64,000 bases of DNA from Pochonia chlamydosporia 170. Lineage: Eukaryota > Ascomycota > Sordariomycetes > Hypocreales > Clavicipitaceae. How positions within the stretch are numbered: the stretch's first letter is position 1; every line of letters begins with the position of its first letter. The notes under the pieces are model-generated. The model was not told the DNA's origin, ran no database searches, and saw nothing but the letters and a program-made list of their open reading frames with translations. A program made the position numbers and the translations under genes. Shown piece after piece: positions 26,449 to 38,107 of this stretch. The DNA is taken from contig NC_035790.1 of NCBI RefSeq assembly GCF_001653235.2, positions 5,394,001 through 5,458,000 on the forward strand, read 5' to 3'.

Positions 26449-28580
26449 CAATTTCAATTTTGAGCACATATGCAGGCTCAATCCATGGCTTGTTAGCTCG
26501 AGCCTGCCGTTCCATGCTTGCTATGCGCTGCCTAGTACCCCCCTCGACTGTCCATTCTAAAGTTCTGATTAGTCCCCCCCGCAGAGCGATTTGTGTCAAG
26601 AAATGGGGACGAAATGCATGGCAAAATGCAACCGATACCAGCATCGTGTGCAGCAGACGACGGTTTCCCCATTCAGAACCCTTGAAATGACCCTTGGCTG
26701 AGGTTGCAGCCACAAATGTTGGCACATTCTCATGTCGAATCGCTGAGAGATATTGTGGCCTGATCTGACGCCGCCTGGGAGCCAGCCGTCAAGTTAGGCC
26801 ACCACAATAAGACATCGACACCAAAACTGGGTGTACTCTGACGCGAGAAAACTGCTGTGCAGTTGGGAAAGGTCCAATATGTCGACCTGTCAGTTGAGGA
26901 TGGCAGACTAAGCTCTGGCTGGCACCTGGCTCGGTGCTGTCAGAAATCGTTGAACCCATCACGGTGCCACAGGGGTTGCTTCCCTCGATCGATCTGTCGT
27001 CTGAAGAAACCACCTACTTAGGTACGCAGCCCGGTCCTGCAGAAACTAACCAAATCCTTGGTATGTTGACTGTGCATGACAACATGTATGCTTGTGGAAA
27101 AAACCGCCGTGTAACCATTCTTGACTCATTTCCCTCCAGCTTGTGGTCAGGCCGAAGCGGAACAACCATTTGCTCAGCTCCAGTTTAGTGTCCATCATTG
27201 ACATTCTCATCTTCTGGTGCATACGGAGACCACGTCAATAATCGCCCGGGTTCTGGGTTCTTTGCCCCACTGTCAGATATTGTCCGCCAAGTGTGGAGGC
27301 AAGGGTACGAATTCATCCTTACCCAGCGCTTGAAATGGAGACGAGGCGCAGCCCTTCGACAAGCCACCTAACGTGCTGTATCTGGGAGTTACGCTTGGGT
27401 CAACTGGTTGGTTGGTTATCTCAAAAGGGTTGGCTGCGAGCATCGCCTTCTTCCACGAGTGAGATCTGGACATAACTTTTTCTTATGACCATCGAAAGAG
27501 CGGTATATTTACAAGGCAACCCTCTGACCCTTCTTAGCGAAAGATGTCTGATGCTATTGAAGGTCTTAGCTCTGGCGAATTGGGTTTGTCGAGGTGGGCT
27601 GTGGGCGGATATTGCGACGCATCACGTATGCCAAACGGATTAAACTCCGAGAGGTTTCATTTTCACAGAGCATCCTCAGAAAAACCCGCCAACTCACGAA
27701 GACATGAACTTTTCGCCCATGACTCGTGATGGAGCGGCAACCAAGAGAATCCCCACTAGCATACTAGGCTGGCCTCTCACCAGGGATTTTGATGCGGTTG
27801 CAGCCAACACAATGCACCGAGACCTCACAGACATATGAAGCACAACATGGGCCAAAAGTCTTCCCTTGAGCATGAGTAACCCTGAACAACGGACAGCAAC
27901 CAGGATCGGAATCGCAGTGTTTACCCCCTGGCAACAGTCTCATTCGGGGTCCTTCAAGACTCCACAAAGAGAATGCTTGCAGTTGTCAACGCCTATTCAA
28001 CTGAAAAAAACGTCTCCCAGTCACTGGATATAATTACTTTTAACCTGTGACGAAGATGCAATGTTGGGAAGGTCATCAAAGAAGTCATAGATGCGCAATG
28101 ACAGATTCTGCAGCGAACGCAAATATTATTATGGGGGTTTCAGCCCTCGTGGTCGTGCACCTTGGCTACCTTTCTCGATGGTATCGTCGGGAAAAGATAT
28201 AAGATGTGTGCTCCCAGCCGCCTTGTCCAGATATATTAGCGGCCCACCAACAACCCGCCCCGGCCCCGCTTCAGGCTCGGGTACTCCCGTATTGAAATGG
28301 AATGTGGTCGTTGCATTGCAGAGCAGAGTTGACGAAAAGCGGAGAGGAAATCTAATGGTCGAATCGGAGCCTCATGTGCAGTCAACGCAACGACCATCGG
28401 AGCTGTGTAACACAACTTGTCATACATCTCAGAAATCTTCAGGCCCCAACCTCCTGCAGGTGATGGTCAAATTTCGGAGTGTGTGGGCCATATCAGCCAT
28501 CTCGATCAAGCTCAAGCTGGTCCGGCCAATATCCGCTGAGGCCTATCATGCGTCTCTCCACCTGGTAAATGTCACATTGG

Positions 28581-28590
28581 TACGGAGTAC
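28581..28590. repeat. TACGGAGTAC motif copy
   Basis: Exact copy in intergenic DNA, preceded by TTGG as at 25036 (CTGG). Confidence 0.8.
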
Positions 28591-31180
28591 ATCAGATTTC
28601 CGTATGTGCTCCAGCTGCCTCGTCGGTTGACAAGCTGGTTAGTTTGAAAAGCCAGGCTTAACCCTAGTTTCATTGCCCTTATTGTTGTGCCGTTGGATCA
28701 ATTCCCTGAAAGGTCGTTGGCGACGACTTTCTGAACAGCTTGAGATAACCCCAATGTGCCGCCTCCGAAGGAGGCGTGGTTTGAGCCGATGATCTACCTG
28801 GGCTTTATCTCACGCCTCGCTGGCTCAAATTTACTCACGTCTGGATCCGTTCATTCGACACTAAAGTGAGGGCCAGCGCGATGAACTGCTAGTGACTCCA
28901 TAAAATGCTCAGCAGAGCCGGGGAATAACTCAACCGGCGCTTGACATTTCCCATACGCTGACTTCCCGGACTCTTGATTTCCTCGCCAAACCTGCTTCCC
29001 AGTTACGACGCTGGAGCCTTGTCTTTCCTTTTCTCTGCACTCAGTGGGCAAAGTTGCCACTCATCTAGTCAACAATGATAGCGGCTGCCGCCAAGAAAGA
29101 CGAGACAACACAGTCAGATCAATACCAAGGATTGGTTGGTAGCGTCAGGTGTGAAAGCCAAATGCTTTCCCGCCAAATTGAATGAGGCCATTACTCCGAA
29201 ACTGTGCTCGACAAAATCGTTCCGTCACCTTGTGCAAATCACTAGCGGGTGGGGCATTTTACGCCCGCAGCTAAAATCATGGATGTTGTCGCAAAAGTGA
29301 CAGGTCATGATCACCAAGACTTCTTGGATGGGAAGACGCTGGTGCCCAGGATTTTCCGAATTTTGTTGTGCACCGAAAGCTGTGCCGCCGACGTGAGGTA
29401 ATTTTAGCTACGGAATCGTGTGAGGTATGAGGAGCAGCACTGCTCTTCAAAAGTTTAACAGTTCTGAGTCTTCACATTCAGGTACAGCGTTGACGCTGAG
29501 CCGCCAGCAAGTCCAACCCGGAATATTTGTTGAAGTCGCTCGGCTGTGACTGATAACGGACCATGGCAGAGTTTGATAGGCCACCACATTAAGAGTTGAT
29601 GGTGTCAAACTTTCTGATCTCAACCACCGCCTGTGTCTAATTTGGCATCTCAGACGACATTGGTCATGCTGGGGCTGATGCTGGTGGGTGGCACGCCGAC
29701 GTTGTGCGAGAATTGTATCTCATGAAGAGCTGGTAACACTGGTTTAGGTGCTTTGAACAAAGCACTACTGCGTTGTTCTCAATGCATTTGTCATTGTTGA
29801 CGTTTGACAGTTTCGTTTTAACATTCAATGCCGGGAAGGAAGGCGAACAGTCCGACTTATGACTGGATAAAGAAAGAGTTCGAAGCGACCCTCAAACAGA
29901 TGAGTGACGTTGATTTGTTGCTCTCTAGCCTTATTGAAGGCGCAGCTGGTCAGTGTGCTTGTGCAAGGCTACCACTAATACAAAAGGAAACAGCCAAGTC
30001 TCAGCCGCTTCGTTAGGGGGTGACAGTTGGATGACCATCGCCCAAGAAGAAAATGCTTTTGTTGGTCCACAAGTGCAGGTAGGTTGATAGCTCTATTTTC
30101 TGACAAGCAGGCAGCACAGAGTGGTTTCCTGGTCGTAGTCCTGTCGTATTGCAGCTCTGGATCACTGCTCATGGAGTTGATAAGTTCTCATGGCCACCAG
30201 TCTCCCCAAAACCCTGCTTTGAATTTATGACCTCAGAATATTTCAATGATGTCGCGCCATCAAAGCCTCGTATTCCCAATTCATTACTGGGATTGTCGGT
30301 AACACCGCGTCTTTTGTATCACGGACATCGATGACACGTTTCCTGCCTTAGCATGGGAGGGCTTGCAGGCGAACCGTTCAGTCGGGACTCCGACATATCT
30401 AGGCAGCCATGAGCAGGACATGCCAGGTTTTCATGCAGTTCGGGTTGCACCACTGCAAGGTGACGGGTGGCTGTCTAGCCAAGCCTGTCAATCAGATGGA
30501 CTTGTGATGGTGTTGAGGGTGGTGGTGTCTCTGACTAGTCTTTGTCCTAATAGTCCTACCACGGAACCGCCGGAGACCAGTGAAGCAGCTATATTCTCAC
30601 ATTGTCTCGTGGTGGTGTACAAGGCAGCTTTTCGTCGTGGCTTTCCGCAAGCTTGGCTCTGCAGCTCATATGGAGGTTGGCTTCTCAAGCAGACATGAGA
30701 CATATCCCGAATCGAACGCCTAGCGATCAACAATGCATCATCTCACTGATTTAGACCAAATCAAGGAACCATGAGATTCGGTGTCTCGGCACGGTTGCTA
30801 TCCGGATGCTGAACAAGATAGCAACGCCTGTAGCCATCATCACGTTGTGGGTGGCCGTGGTCAAATCTGCCGAAGCAAGAGTGCAATTGCTGGGATGAAC
30901 ACATCACGGAGAGTGGCTTTTATTCACGAACAATCGTAGGGCAATGTTTATTCATTGATCTGTCAAAGATTGAAGCAAGTTTTGAAGAGTGAATCAGCTT
31001 GAAATACCTGCTTACTCCTTCGTCGCGAGCATAGTTCGGATGGCCTGCCCACCCCAGGGTATGCTGAAGGTCGGCTTGCACTATGGCGTGAAAATTATAA
31101 CTGATATCCATCAACTCCTTTTTCGTCTCGTCTAAGATGTCGTCTAAGGTCTCTCTATGCGTTATTTAGACCAACCCTGT

Positions 31181-32251
31181 CTATGACTCCCAAACGCCAG
31201 GGAAGAGATACTCTACTTTCTTCATAGCTTCGGAATCTCTCCCTTCCGGTTTGGTCATGAATTTAAGGCCGCCTTGTGCGTAGCCTTCCCACTGCTTCGC
31301 CATGACCAAGTCGCTATGTTCAATGTTGCTGAGCTGGTCCAGGACAGCACCAACCAAACGCTTAGCATTCTTGCCATTTTGATGCATGCATTTGATGACC
31401 ATGTCGACATTGACGTCCTCAAACGAATGCCAGCAGTCGTAATCGGTGGCCATGGCAATGACCTGGTATGAGAGCTCGGCTTCCCTGGCTAACTTTGCCT
31501 CGGGGAGCGTGGACATGTTGATGACGGACCCGCCCCACGATCGGTACATGTGAGATTCGGCTCGGGTAGAGAATTGGGGGCCCTCTGTGGCAACAGCTGG
31601 TCAGTATCAAGGCTGAGGCTCGGGAAGAAGGCACATTTGTGCGCTCAATAAGTACTGACCCATGACAATGACGGTACCCTTCTCGTGCAAAACCACGCCA
31701 TCACCCTCCATGCTCTCGGCACAGCGCTTGACAACAGCGGCCAATCCCGCATCAAAGGGATCAGCGAAGCCAACGTGGCCAACCACGCCGCCCTCGAAGA
31801 AAGTGAAGGGGCGAATACCCTTTGTACGATCGATGACCTGATCCGGGACGACGAAGTCCATTGGTTTGATCTCCTCCTGCAACGAACCGACAGCCGAAAA
31901 GGCAATGACGCATCGCACACCAATATGCCTCAGGGAAGCAATGTTGGCTCGGTTGGGGACCTCGTGCGGCGCAAATTGGTGATGCAGTCCATGGCGGGCG
32001 AGGAACGCAATATTGGTGCCGTTGTGAGAGAGGATTTTGATGGGCGAAGCAGGAGGACCCCAGGGGGTGATGGGGTTGACGACGGCGATGGGTTCATAGC
32101 CTTCGAGCTGTCCGAGTCCTGTGCCACCGATGACGGCGATGTGGACGGGTTCTGGGAGAAAGCATGGTTAGTCGGGTTGAGCATGGCGACGAATGGTCTG
32201 GTTAGGTGACCTTGGGGCCGTACTGTCGAATGTGGTTGGAAGGTTAGACAT
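31181..32251 (-). CDS. MTAP: S-methyl-5'-thioadenosine phosphorylase (methionine salvage)
   Basis: Three exons: 32251-32224 (28 bp), 32151-31660 and 31584-31181, joined at GTACGG and GTCAGT donors; the total is 307 residues and every join is in phase. The tiny first exon encodes MSNLPTTFD and leads straight into the phosphate-binding start of the family, VHIAVIGGTGLGQLEG. Further family motifs are ARHGLHHQFAPHEVPNRAN, the substrate-binding VIVMEGPQFSTRAESHMYR and INMSTLPEAKLARE, and ATDYDCW near the C-terminus. It cleaves methylthioadenosine, the by-product of polyamine synthesis, with phosphate to adenine and methylthioribose-1-phosphate, feeding the methionine salvage pathway in cytosol and nucleus. 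It is transcribed divergently from the ataxin-10-like gene with 771 bp between the start codons. An 80-codon protein-like frame follows its stop codon in the same frame. Confidence 0.95.
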
Positions 32252-33022
32252 TGTGAGAGCGCCGGTAGTGTTTCAGGTTATGAAGCGAGGTTAGACTGTG
32301 ATGTGGTGGGAATTGACAGCCCTGAAGAAGGACAATGGGTTGTCGCGGGAAGATATCAAAAGTTGCAATGAAGTCTGCATGTCGTGATTGCGAGCGTGAC
32401 GCTGGACAGCTGGATACCCCGCCACTGGAACCGAGCAAATGGAGGGGCAGGCAGGCACATGTTTTGCTGATAGGCTCCAAGCCAGTTGATAACAGGATGA
32501 TGGCATGCGCTAACGAACTGGACATTCAGGGCCCATCTAGGCTGCTGACATCTTCTGATAAATCCATGTCTGCAACAATGAACAGCCGTTGAAGAGAGGA
32601 CAAATTGGGAATTCCATACCATGATAACTGAGGACGATGGGATCTCACTTTCTATAATTCTTCTGTATTCGACATTTCCGTCTCATCTTTTGTTCTTTGA
32701 TACTGTATAGCAGCAAAAGCCGATATGCATATACTTACCAGGCTTTGATAATATGCATGCACAAGTGGACTTCACCCAGGCGTTTGCTTACCAACCACAC
32801 ATAAGTGCTGCATATTTTTTTTTTGCTGGACCCACCAAAACTTTTGGACACCAGAGTCTCAGACCAGGTGTGTCAACCTCACCGACGAACAGAGAGCATC
32901 ATCAATCAGCATTTGACCGCGACCCTGGTCTGGCCACAGTCCGACAGTTTGCGATCCTGTTCATCGTTGACTGACCGCTGCCGCCGTCGCTGGTATAGAT
33001 TGAAAGACTACTATCGCCCGTC
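32252..33022. promoter_or_regulatory. Shared intergenic region between divergent MTAP and ataxin-10-like genes
   Basis: 771 bp between two divergent start codons with no supported open frame, so it must carry both promoters and leaders. An A/T-rich section lies around 32640-32820, including a T9 run. No individual element can be assigned. Confidence 0.6.
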
Positions 33023-36000
33023 ATGACACAGCTATCAGATTACCCCGGGCCAACCCCCGACAAAGGGGAGGTTAATGGCGAGTCCATTGAGGAACGATGC
33101 TTCTCGGCCGCTCTCATCTGCCTCGAGGGCCATTTTACACAATCGCCTCCCATGGGCCCCCAGACAGCTTCCCGTGTGAGCTCCATGATATCAAAGACCC
33201 TTGAGAAGACGCACACGCTTAGGACAGCCCGGTAAGAACGCATGGATTGATTGCACTTCATCGGCGTTTCACAAATCATGTCTGCTGACACTTCTTCACA
33301 CAGTGAGGCACTCTCTCGGAACGTTGCCATTTGGATATGGCTCACCAGGATATTTGCAGCCGCCATTCCTAGCTTGACTACGAGGTCAGTAGGACCACTT
33401 TCTAGCTTAAATGACCCAGAAAGGGGAGTTAGTCCACAGGAAAGCACCGCCTTGATCGTCATGAACCATGCCTCTATCAAAGAAGATCTCGGGACTTTGA
33501 TAAAGCTGATGCACATTGCTCGGAACTTGCTCGTCAACGCAGAGCCAGAAGTTCCTCAGGATATTTGCGCAGCTGTACACTTTGACCAGATGGTCTACCA
33601 AACTGTAATACTTTGTGTGAATGTCACGAGCAAGGGATACGACGGCGACATTTTGGACGAAACCCAGAGGCTGAAATTGGCTGATATTACCGAACTATGT
33701 GAGTCATTCTGGCTTCCCACTGCCGGTTTTGATGGCCGTGGATATCTTCCCTTGGCGCTGGCCATGTACTGACCTGAATTCAACAGATAAGAAATTGCTG
33801 GTTACTTCATTACAACAAGCACATAATTGGACAGCCAAGCATGACCGTAACAAGATGTCATTTTGGTTCGACGTACTCTTCGACGAAGACGAGGCCGCTT
33901 TTGGTGGACATGACGATGGACTAGGGGATGGATCTGGGTTTCGTCCTGATGTGGCCAAGCAACAAGTTCAGCATTGGCTGGATCGCAACTCAAGAATGTG
34001 TGATACCGCGAGAAAGCTCCTCAAGGACTACGCCCAAAACCATGCGGATAAACCGCCTGGCAATCTGGCCCCTATTCGGCCACTGGCTTGGAATTGGCTT
34101 CCCGAGGGCTCAGTCAACATGCCCGGAGACCTGGAGGATACTAACGAGAAGATGAACCCTGTCTGGCGCCCAGATGAGACAGATAAATTTGAGCAGGACA
34201 GAGCGTATGGACGCGTGTCGAGGGAAATAGATACGTGGTGGTTGCGCGCTCGTGATCCAAACTACGAGGAGTGGGTGGTCACTATGCCCACAGTGGAATT
34301 TGCGCAGTCAAGAACCGAGCACTGCAAGACGAATTTGATACATCGGTATGCTCATTCATATCGAGGAGATCACTCACCGCCACCGGAGGCGGCTGATGAT
34401 GAACTTTCGGAGCACGAGCACTGTCACCATTGCCCAGAATGCCACGAGTGTCATCATCATCATGACGACGATGAGGATGACGAGCACGAGCACGATCATG
34501 ACCATGACCATGACCACGAATGCGATCACGACCATGATCATGATCATGATCATGACCACGACCACGACCACCATCACCATCATGACCATGACCACGATCA
34601 TGACCACGAACATGAACATGATGTCGAGTGTGAGCATCATCATCATCATCATCACCACCATCACCACCACCACCACCATGATCATGACCATGACTATGCA
34701 CATGATTATGTCGACGACATGATTGACGATGAAGATGCTGACGATGACGAATCTTATGGTGAGGGCCCTCTAACTGGCCTCCTCACCGAAGTTCCCAACA
34801 TTCTGGACCCGAAGCAGATTGAGGCTCTCCACATGATTGTGAAATCATGTATTCTGGACAATGCGGGGTCCGGTCTCACGCGTGCTGGCGAAAACTTGCA
34901 AAAGACGAGATGTAGGATGTTTCTGGCCCTTGACTGCGGCAAGAGTCTTTTGCGAGAGCTTCTTGTCTTCATTGCTGTTTGGGACAAGGACGAGCAATCA
35001 CTCATTTTCCAAGTCACCACTCAGATTGTTGAAGCCCTCCACCACAGCGCCTTGATTCCCTACGCCTGGAATTCCCTCCGTATCCCCAAGGATATTATAT
35101 CCCCAGCGCAAACTGTGCTTCTGCGGCTGGTCAGCCACATGTTCCGAGCCAGAGTAAACAACACCGCCGCCAACAAGAACAACAATGGCGGCAACAATTC
35201 TTCAGGAATAAACACCAGCCCGCCTATCGCCAGCGCGAATAACAGTTCATCGCAGGACAAGGATAACTCTCGGGATGTCAAGCTTGTCCACTTCTTCTTC
35301 AGCTACTTCCGCAGCCGCATTGTTCCCGAATGCGCTGCTCTCATGCATCTGCAGGCCCAAATTCGCGAAGAAAAGTGTGATGCGGCCGAATTTCCCGTCG
35401 ACAGCTGGGACATGGAACGTGCCAAGGACGGACTCGCACAATACCTCGATTTCCTCACCACGGTCGCCGAAATGACGGATACTCGTGCCAAATTGATTGA
35501 ATGGGAAGCAATATATGATCTCATCGCTATTTTGGGAGGCCTTGAAGCAGGCGTTGCGAAGAAACCACTTATCGAGCTGCCCAAACGCTCACCACCCAAA
35601 CCCGAGCCATCCCCAACATCATCATACACCACACCTACGACGGCGACAAACCCCATGGTTGAGCGTCCGTATGCCACCGAACCAACATCACCATCACCGT
35701 CCCCTCCTCCACCACCCATCCAGGAACCGGCGCACAAATTCCCCTGGCCCGGCGTCAAGGGCCAAATCTTTACTATCCTTGCCACGCTCCTTCAGCCCCC
35801 GGCAGGGCAATCTAGCCCCGGAAACAGTCAAGTGCAATCACAAATGGTCAAGTATAACGGGATTGTCCCCCTGCTGAATAGCTGTGCGTACGACGACCAC
35901 AACCCGTTTGCAAAGGAACGCGTGACAATCTGTCTTAAGTGGCTCCTAGATGGCTGTGAGGCCGCCAACAATTTCTTTCGGGAATTAGTTAGTATGGCAC

Positions 36001-36242
36001 CGCAGCCGAATTTGAAACCTACTCCGGGTGGCGCGACGGTGTCGACGCTGAGAGTAGATGGTATACAGGGCGATATCAAAGTACAAGTGAGGTCGAGGAC
36101 GGCGCCGCCGGTGGGCAGGAGCGGCGTGGTGGAAGAGATAGTGGATGATGACAAGGACTTGTTGGAGAGGGCGGCGGAAATGAGTCTGAATTCGCCGCCT
36201 GTTGCGTCTAGAGGGAGTGTAGAGGATGATTTCATGGCGTAG
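33023..36242 (+). CDS. Ataxin-10-domain protein (Ctr86-like) with a giant His/Asp-rich tract
   Basis: Three exons, 33023-33231, 33304-33698 and 33787-36242, with introns of 72 and 88 bp (GTAAGA and GTGAGT donors); 1019 residues. The N-terminal half is helical and armadillo-like. Residues about 851-939 match the ataxin-10 C-terminal domain, with VKYNGIVPLLNSCAYDDHNP, then FAKERVTICLKWLLDG. Fungal members include fission yeast Ctr86, annotated as a copper transport protein; ataxin-10 proteins act in cytokinesis and as scaffolds. Between residues about 410 and 523 (34411-34752) lies an extreme tract: first a Cys/His cluster (EHCHHCPECHECHHHH), then Asp-His dipeptides, then a run of 15 His, then an acidic end. 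Poly-Asn/Ser and Pro-rich linkers follow. The tract is in frame and flanked by conserved sequence, so it is part of the protein. Metal binding is inference. Confidence 0.87.
34411..34752 (+). repeat. Degenerate CAYGAY hexanucleotide repeat encoding His-Asp
   Basis: Imperfect tandem array of CAT/CAC and GAC/GAT/GAA codons inside exon 3 of the ataxin-10-like gene, with a CAT/CAC-only block in the middle of its right half. Both His and Asp codons alternate between synonymous forms, so the array is not a freshly slipped pure repeat. Because of the periodicity, long open frames also appear on other frames and on the minus strand; they are shadows. Confidence 0.92.
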
Positions 36243-36803
36243 GGGTAGATGGTCCCGGGAAATGACAAATTGCGCATTGCATTATAACGGCAGAGCATTT
36301 TGGCAACGGGAACAATGGCATAGGGGACGTGGCATTAGCATTGGCGTTGGCATTAGCATACACAACCAATATTGAAGAATAGATGTTTCAGCCATGGTAA
36401 ACGACTCATTCCACTCATCCCTTTTCACAGTATTGGATAAGAATCATCAAGTCTATTCATCATATATACAAGACCAACTACTCACACCGGCAAACCATGT
36501 CCCAAGTCAAGTTCGCATAAAGGAGGTAATATGCATGCCCGTAACAAAAACCAACACCCAAGCCGGTAAAATCGAGGGGAGTAGATACAATTATATCAAA
36601 ATGCGTAAACAGCAGCGTAGTCAACGTTGAAAGGGAACCACGGCAAGTGAGGAGCAGATGTCACCCACACTACCTGCCGTGTTGTTTCCATGATCCCTAT
36701 TTTGCTATTTCCGTTGCGGAATTTTCGTCTTTTTTTTTCTTCGTCGTGTCATCTCTTCACTTGACCTGTTCGTTATACTTCACCATTACCCGTAACAACA
36801 ACC
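36243..36803. other. Convergent intergenic region, 561 bp
   Basis: Lies between the stop codons of the ataxin-10-like gene (+) and RIB3 (-); expected to hold both 3' UTRs. T-rich runs near 36728 fit a 3' end region. Nothing else recognised. Confidence 0.6.
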
Positions 36804-37551
36804 TCATGCCCCATTCAGCTTGAGCTTCCCCTCCGTCTTCTCAACATACTCAACCAGATCAGCAATCGTGCACACCTTGAGCCCCCACTTCCTCGCAAAC
36901 GCAATATTCGCCTCCCCCCTCATCATACCCGCACGCTCGATAACAGCCCTCCCCGGCGTGGGCTCCCCATCCTCAACGAGCTCAGCAATAGCCGCGGCGG
37001 GACTCTTGCCAGCGAGACGGCAGAACTCGACGGCCGCCTCGGTGTGGCCCACGCGCTGGCGGACGCCGCCGGGAGCAGCGCGCAGGGGCAAGATGTGGCC
37101 GGGGCGGATGAAGCTCGCGGCAGTGGCCTTTTGGTCGGCGAGGAAGCGGCAGCAGAGGGCGCGGTCGTGGGCGCTGATGCCAGTGGTGACGGAGTCGTGG
37201 GCGGCGTCGATGGAGATGGTGTAGGCGGTGCCGCGGGCGTCTTGGCTGGCGGGGACCATGACGGGCAGCTGGAGGGCGTCTGCGCGGGAGGGCATGATGG
37301 GCGCGCAGATGAGGCCGGAGGAGTAGCGGACCATCCAGGCCATTTGCTCGGTGGTGACGTCCTCGGCGGCGATGATGAGGTCGGCTTCGTTTTCGCGGCC
37401 GGGGTCGTCTAGCACGAGGATGAATTCACCTCGGCCTGCGGGGTGGTTAGTGGCGAGTTCTAAGGGTAGAGGGGGAAGGGAACGTACGGAAAGCCTCGAT
37501 GGTGTCGGGGATGGAGTCGAATTGACTGGCGGGTATCGTGGAGGCAGGCAT
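36804..37551 (-). CDS. RIB3: 3,4-dihydroxy-2-butanone 4-phosphate synthase (riboflavin biosynthesis)
   Basis: Two exons, 37551-37488 and 37435-36804, separated by a 52-bp intron (GTACGT donor, CGCAG acceptor); 231 residues. The start ATG at 37551 gives MPASTIPASQFDSIPDTIEA, and the splice joins this to the family signature RRGEFILVLDDPGRENEADL, whose acidic residues bind Mg2+ and ribulose 5-phosphate. Also visible are MVRYSSGLICAP, TAYTISIDAAHDSVTTGISA, RPGHILPLRA and GHTEAAVEFCRLAG, all typical of RibB/RIB3. It converts ribulose 5-phosphate to the four-carbon precursor of lumazine. Stand-alone as in fungi, with no fused GTP cyclohydrolase II. The second exon is notably GC-rich and C-rich at third positions compared with its neighbours, consistent with strong expression. 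Confidence 0.95.
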
Positions 37552-37715
37552 GTTTGCGATATTGGGATGGTGAAGTGGTTGGAGGCTGGAGGTTGAAAGA
37601 TCAGGTGTAATTGCCCGGATGGCGGCGGTATTTGAGACGGGACCCTTCCGGTCAAAGTGGGTGGGTTGGTTTTTTTCGGTCTTCAATTGAGGAGGGGCAA
37701 CACGAGTGGCATGAG

Positions 37716-37745
37716 ATGCGATGCGATGCGATGCGATGCGATGCG
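37716..37745. repeat. (ATGCG)6 microsatellite
   Basis: Six perfect ATGCG units, 165 bp upstream of the RIB3 start codon. Confidence 0.92.
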
Positions 37746-38089
37746 CTTAGGTATACCCGCGGGACAGGAGCAAATTGTCAAGATAACTTAATGGAGAAGG
37801 GTAGAATGAAGAAGAATCTGGGGAAAGTTCGGCATCAGAAAAATAGGGCCCGAGTCATATTTAGATGCACGACGGAAAGGGTCGAGGTTGGCGGGAACAA
37901 GGTTTGCGGTTGCGGGCCAACTCGGCGTCCGATGGAAAGGACAGGCAAGGCAGTTGGGAATGCAGGGCAGAACAGGGCATCAAATGGCATGTTGACCGCG
38001 ACCGGCCGGCCCTTGCGGCGTCGACAAGTTCCATGACATTCGGCTTAGTCTAGCTGCCATATGGCTTGGACTGGGGTGTGGCATGCGAT

Positions 38090-38107
38090 GGGATGGGATG
38101 GGATGGG
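38090..38107. repeat. (GGGAT)n microsatellite
   Basis: Three and a half GGGAT units in intergenic DNA between RIB3 and COQ3. Confidence 0.85.

Larger units (their letters stand above)
22019..31180. other. Gene-free stretch, about 9.2 kb
   Basis: The longest region without a supported gene. It holds three exact TACGGAGTA/TACTCCGTA copies (22872, 25036, 28581), a GGA trinucleotide run (25769) and a GGTCT run (26432). Short protein-like frames lie at 29828-30336 (+) and 30920-31165 (-) but neither matches a family I know. No transposon enzymes, terminal repeats or tRNA were recognised. Confidence 0.55.

Noticed and set aside
26121..26690. 189-codon plus-strand frame
   Set aside because: No recognisable domain, overlaps a GGTCT repeat, and the composition resembles translated non-coding DNA.
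28091..28630. 179-codon plus-strand frame
   Set aside because: No domain, no splice partners, and it contains a TACGGAGTAC motif that elsewhere marks intergenic DNA.
22019..31180. Possible RIP-degraded transposon in the third desert
   Set aside because: Base composition is not strongly AT-biased and no terminal repeats or enzyme remnants were seen by eye; a TpA/ApT index calculation would settle this.
34282..34722. Long open frames on the minus strand and on a second plus frame across the His/Asp tract
   Set aside because: They arise from the hexanucleotide periodicity and give low-complexity products; the conserved ataxin-10 frame runs through the tract.
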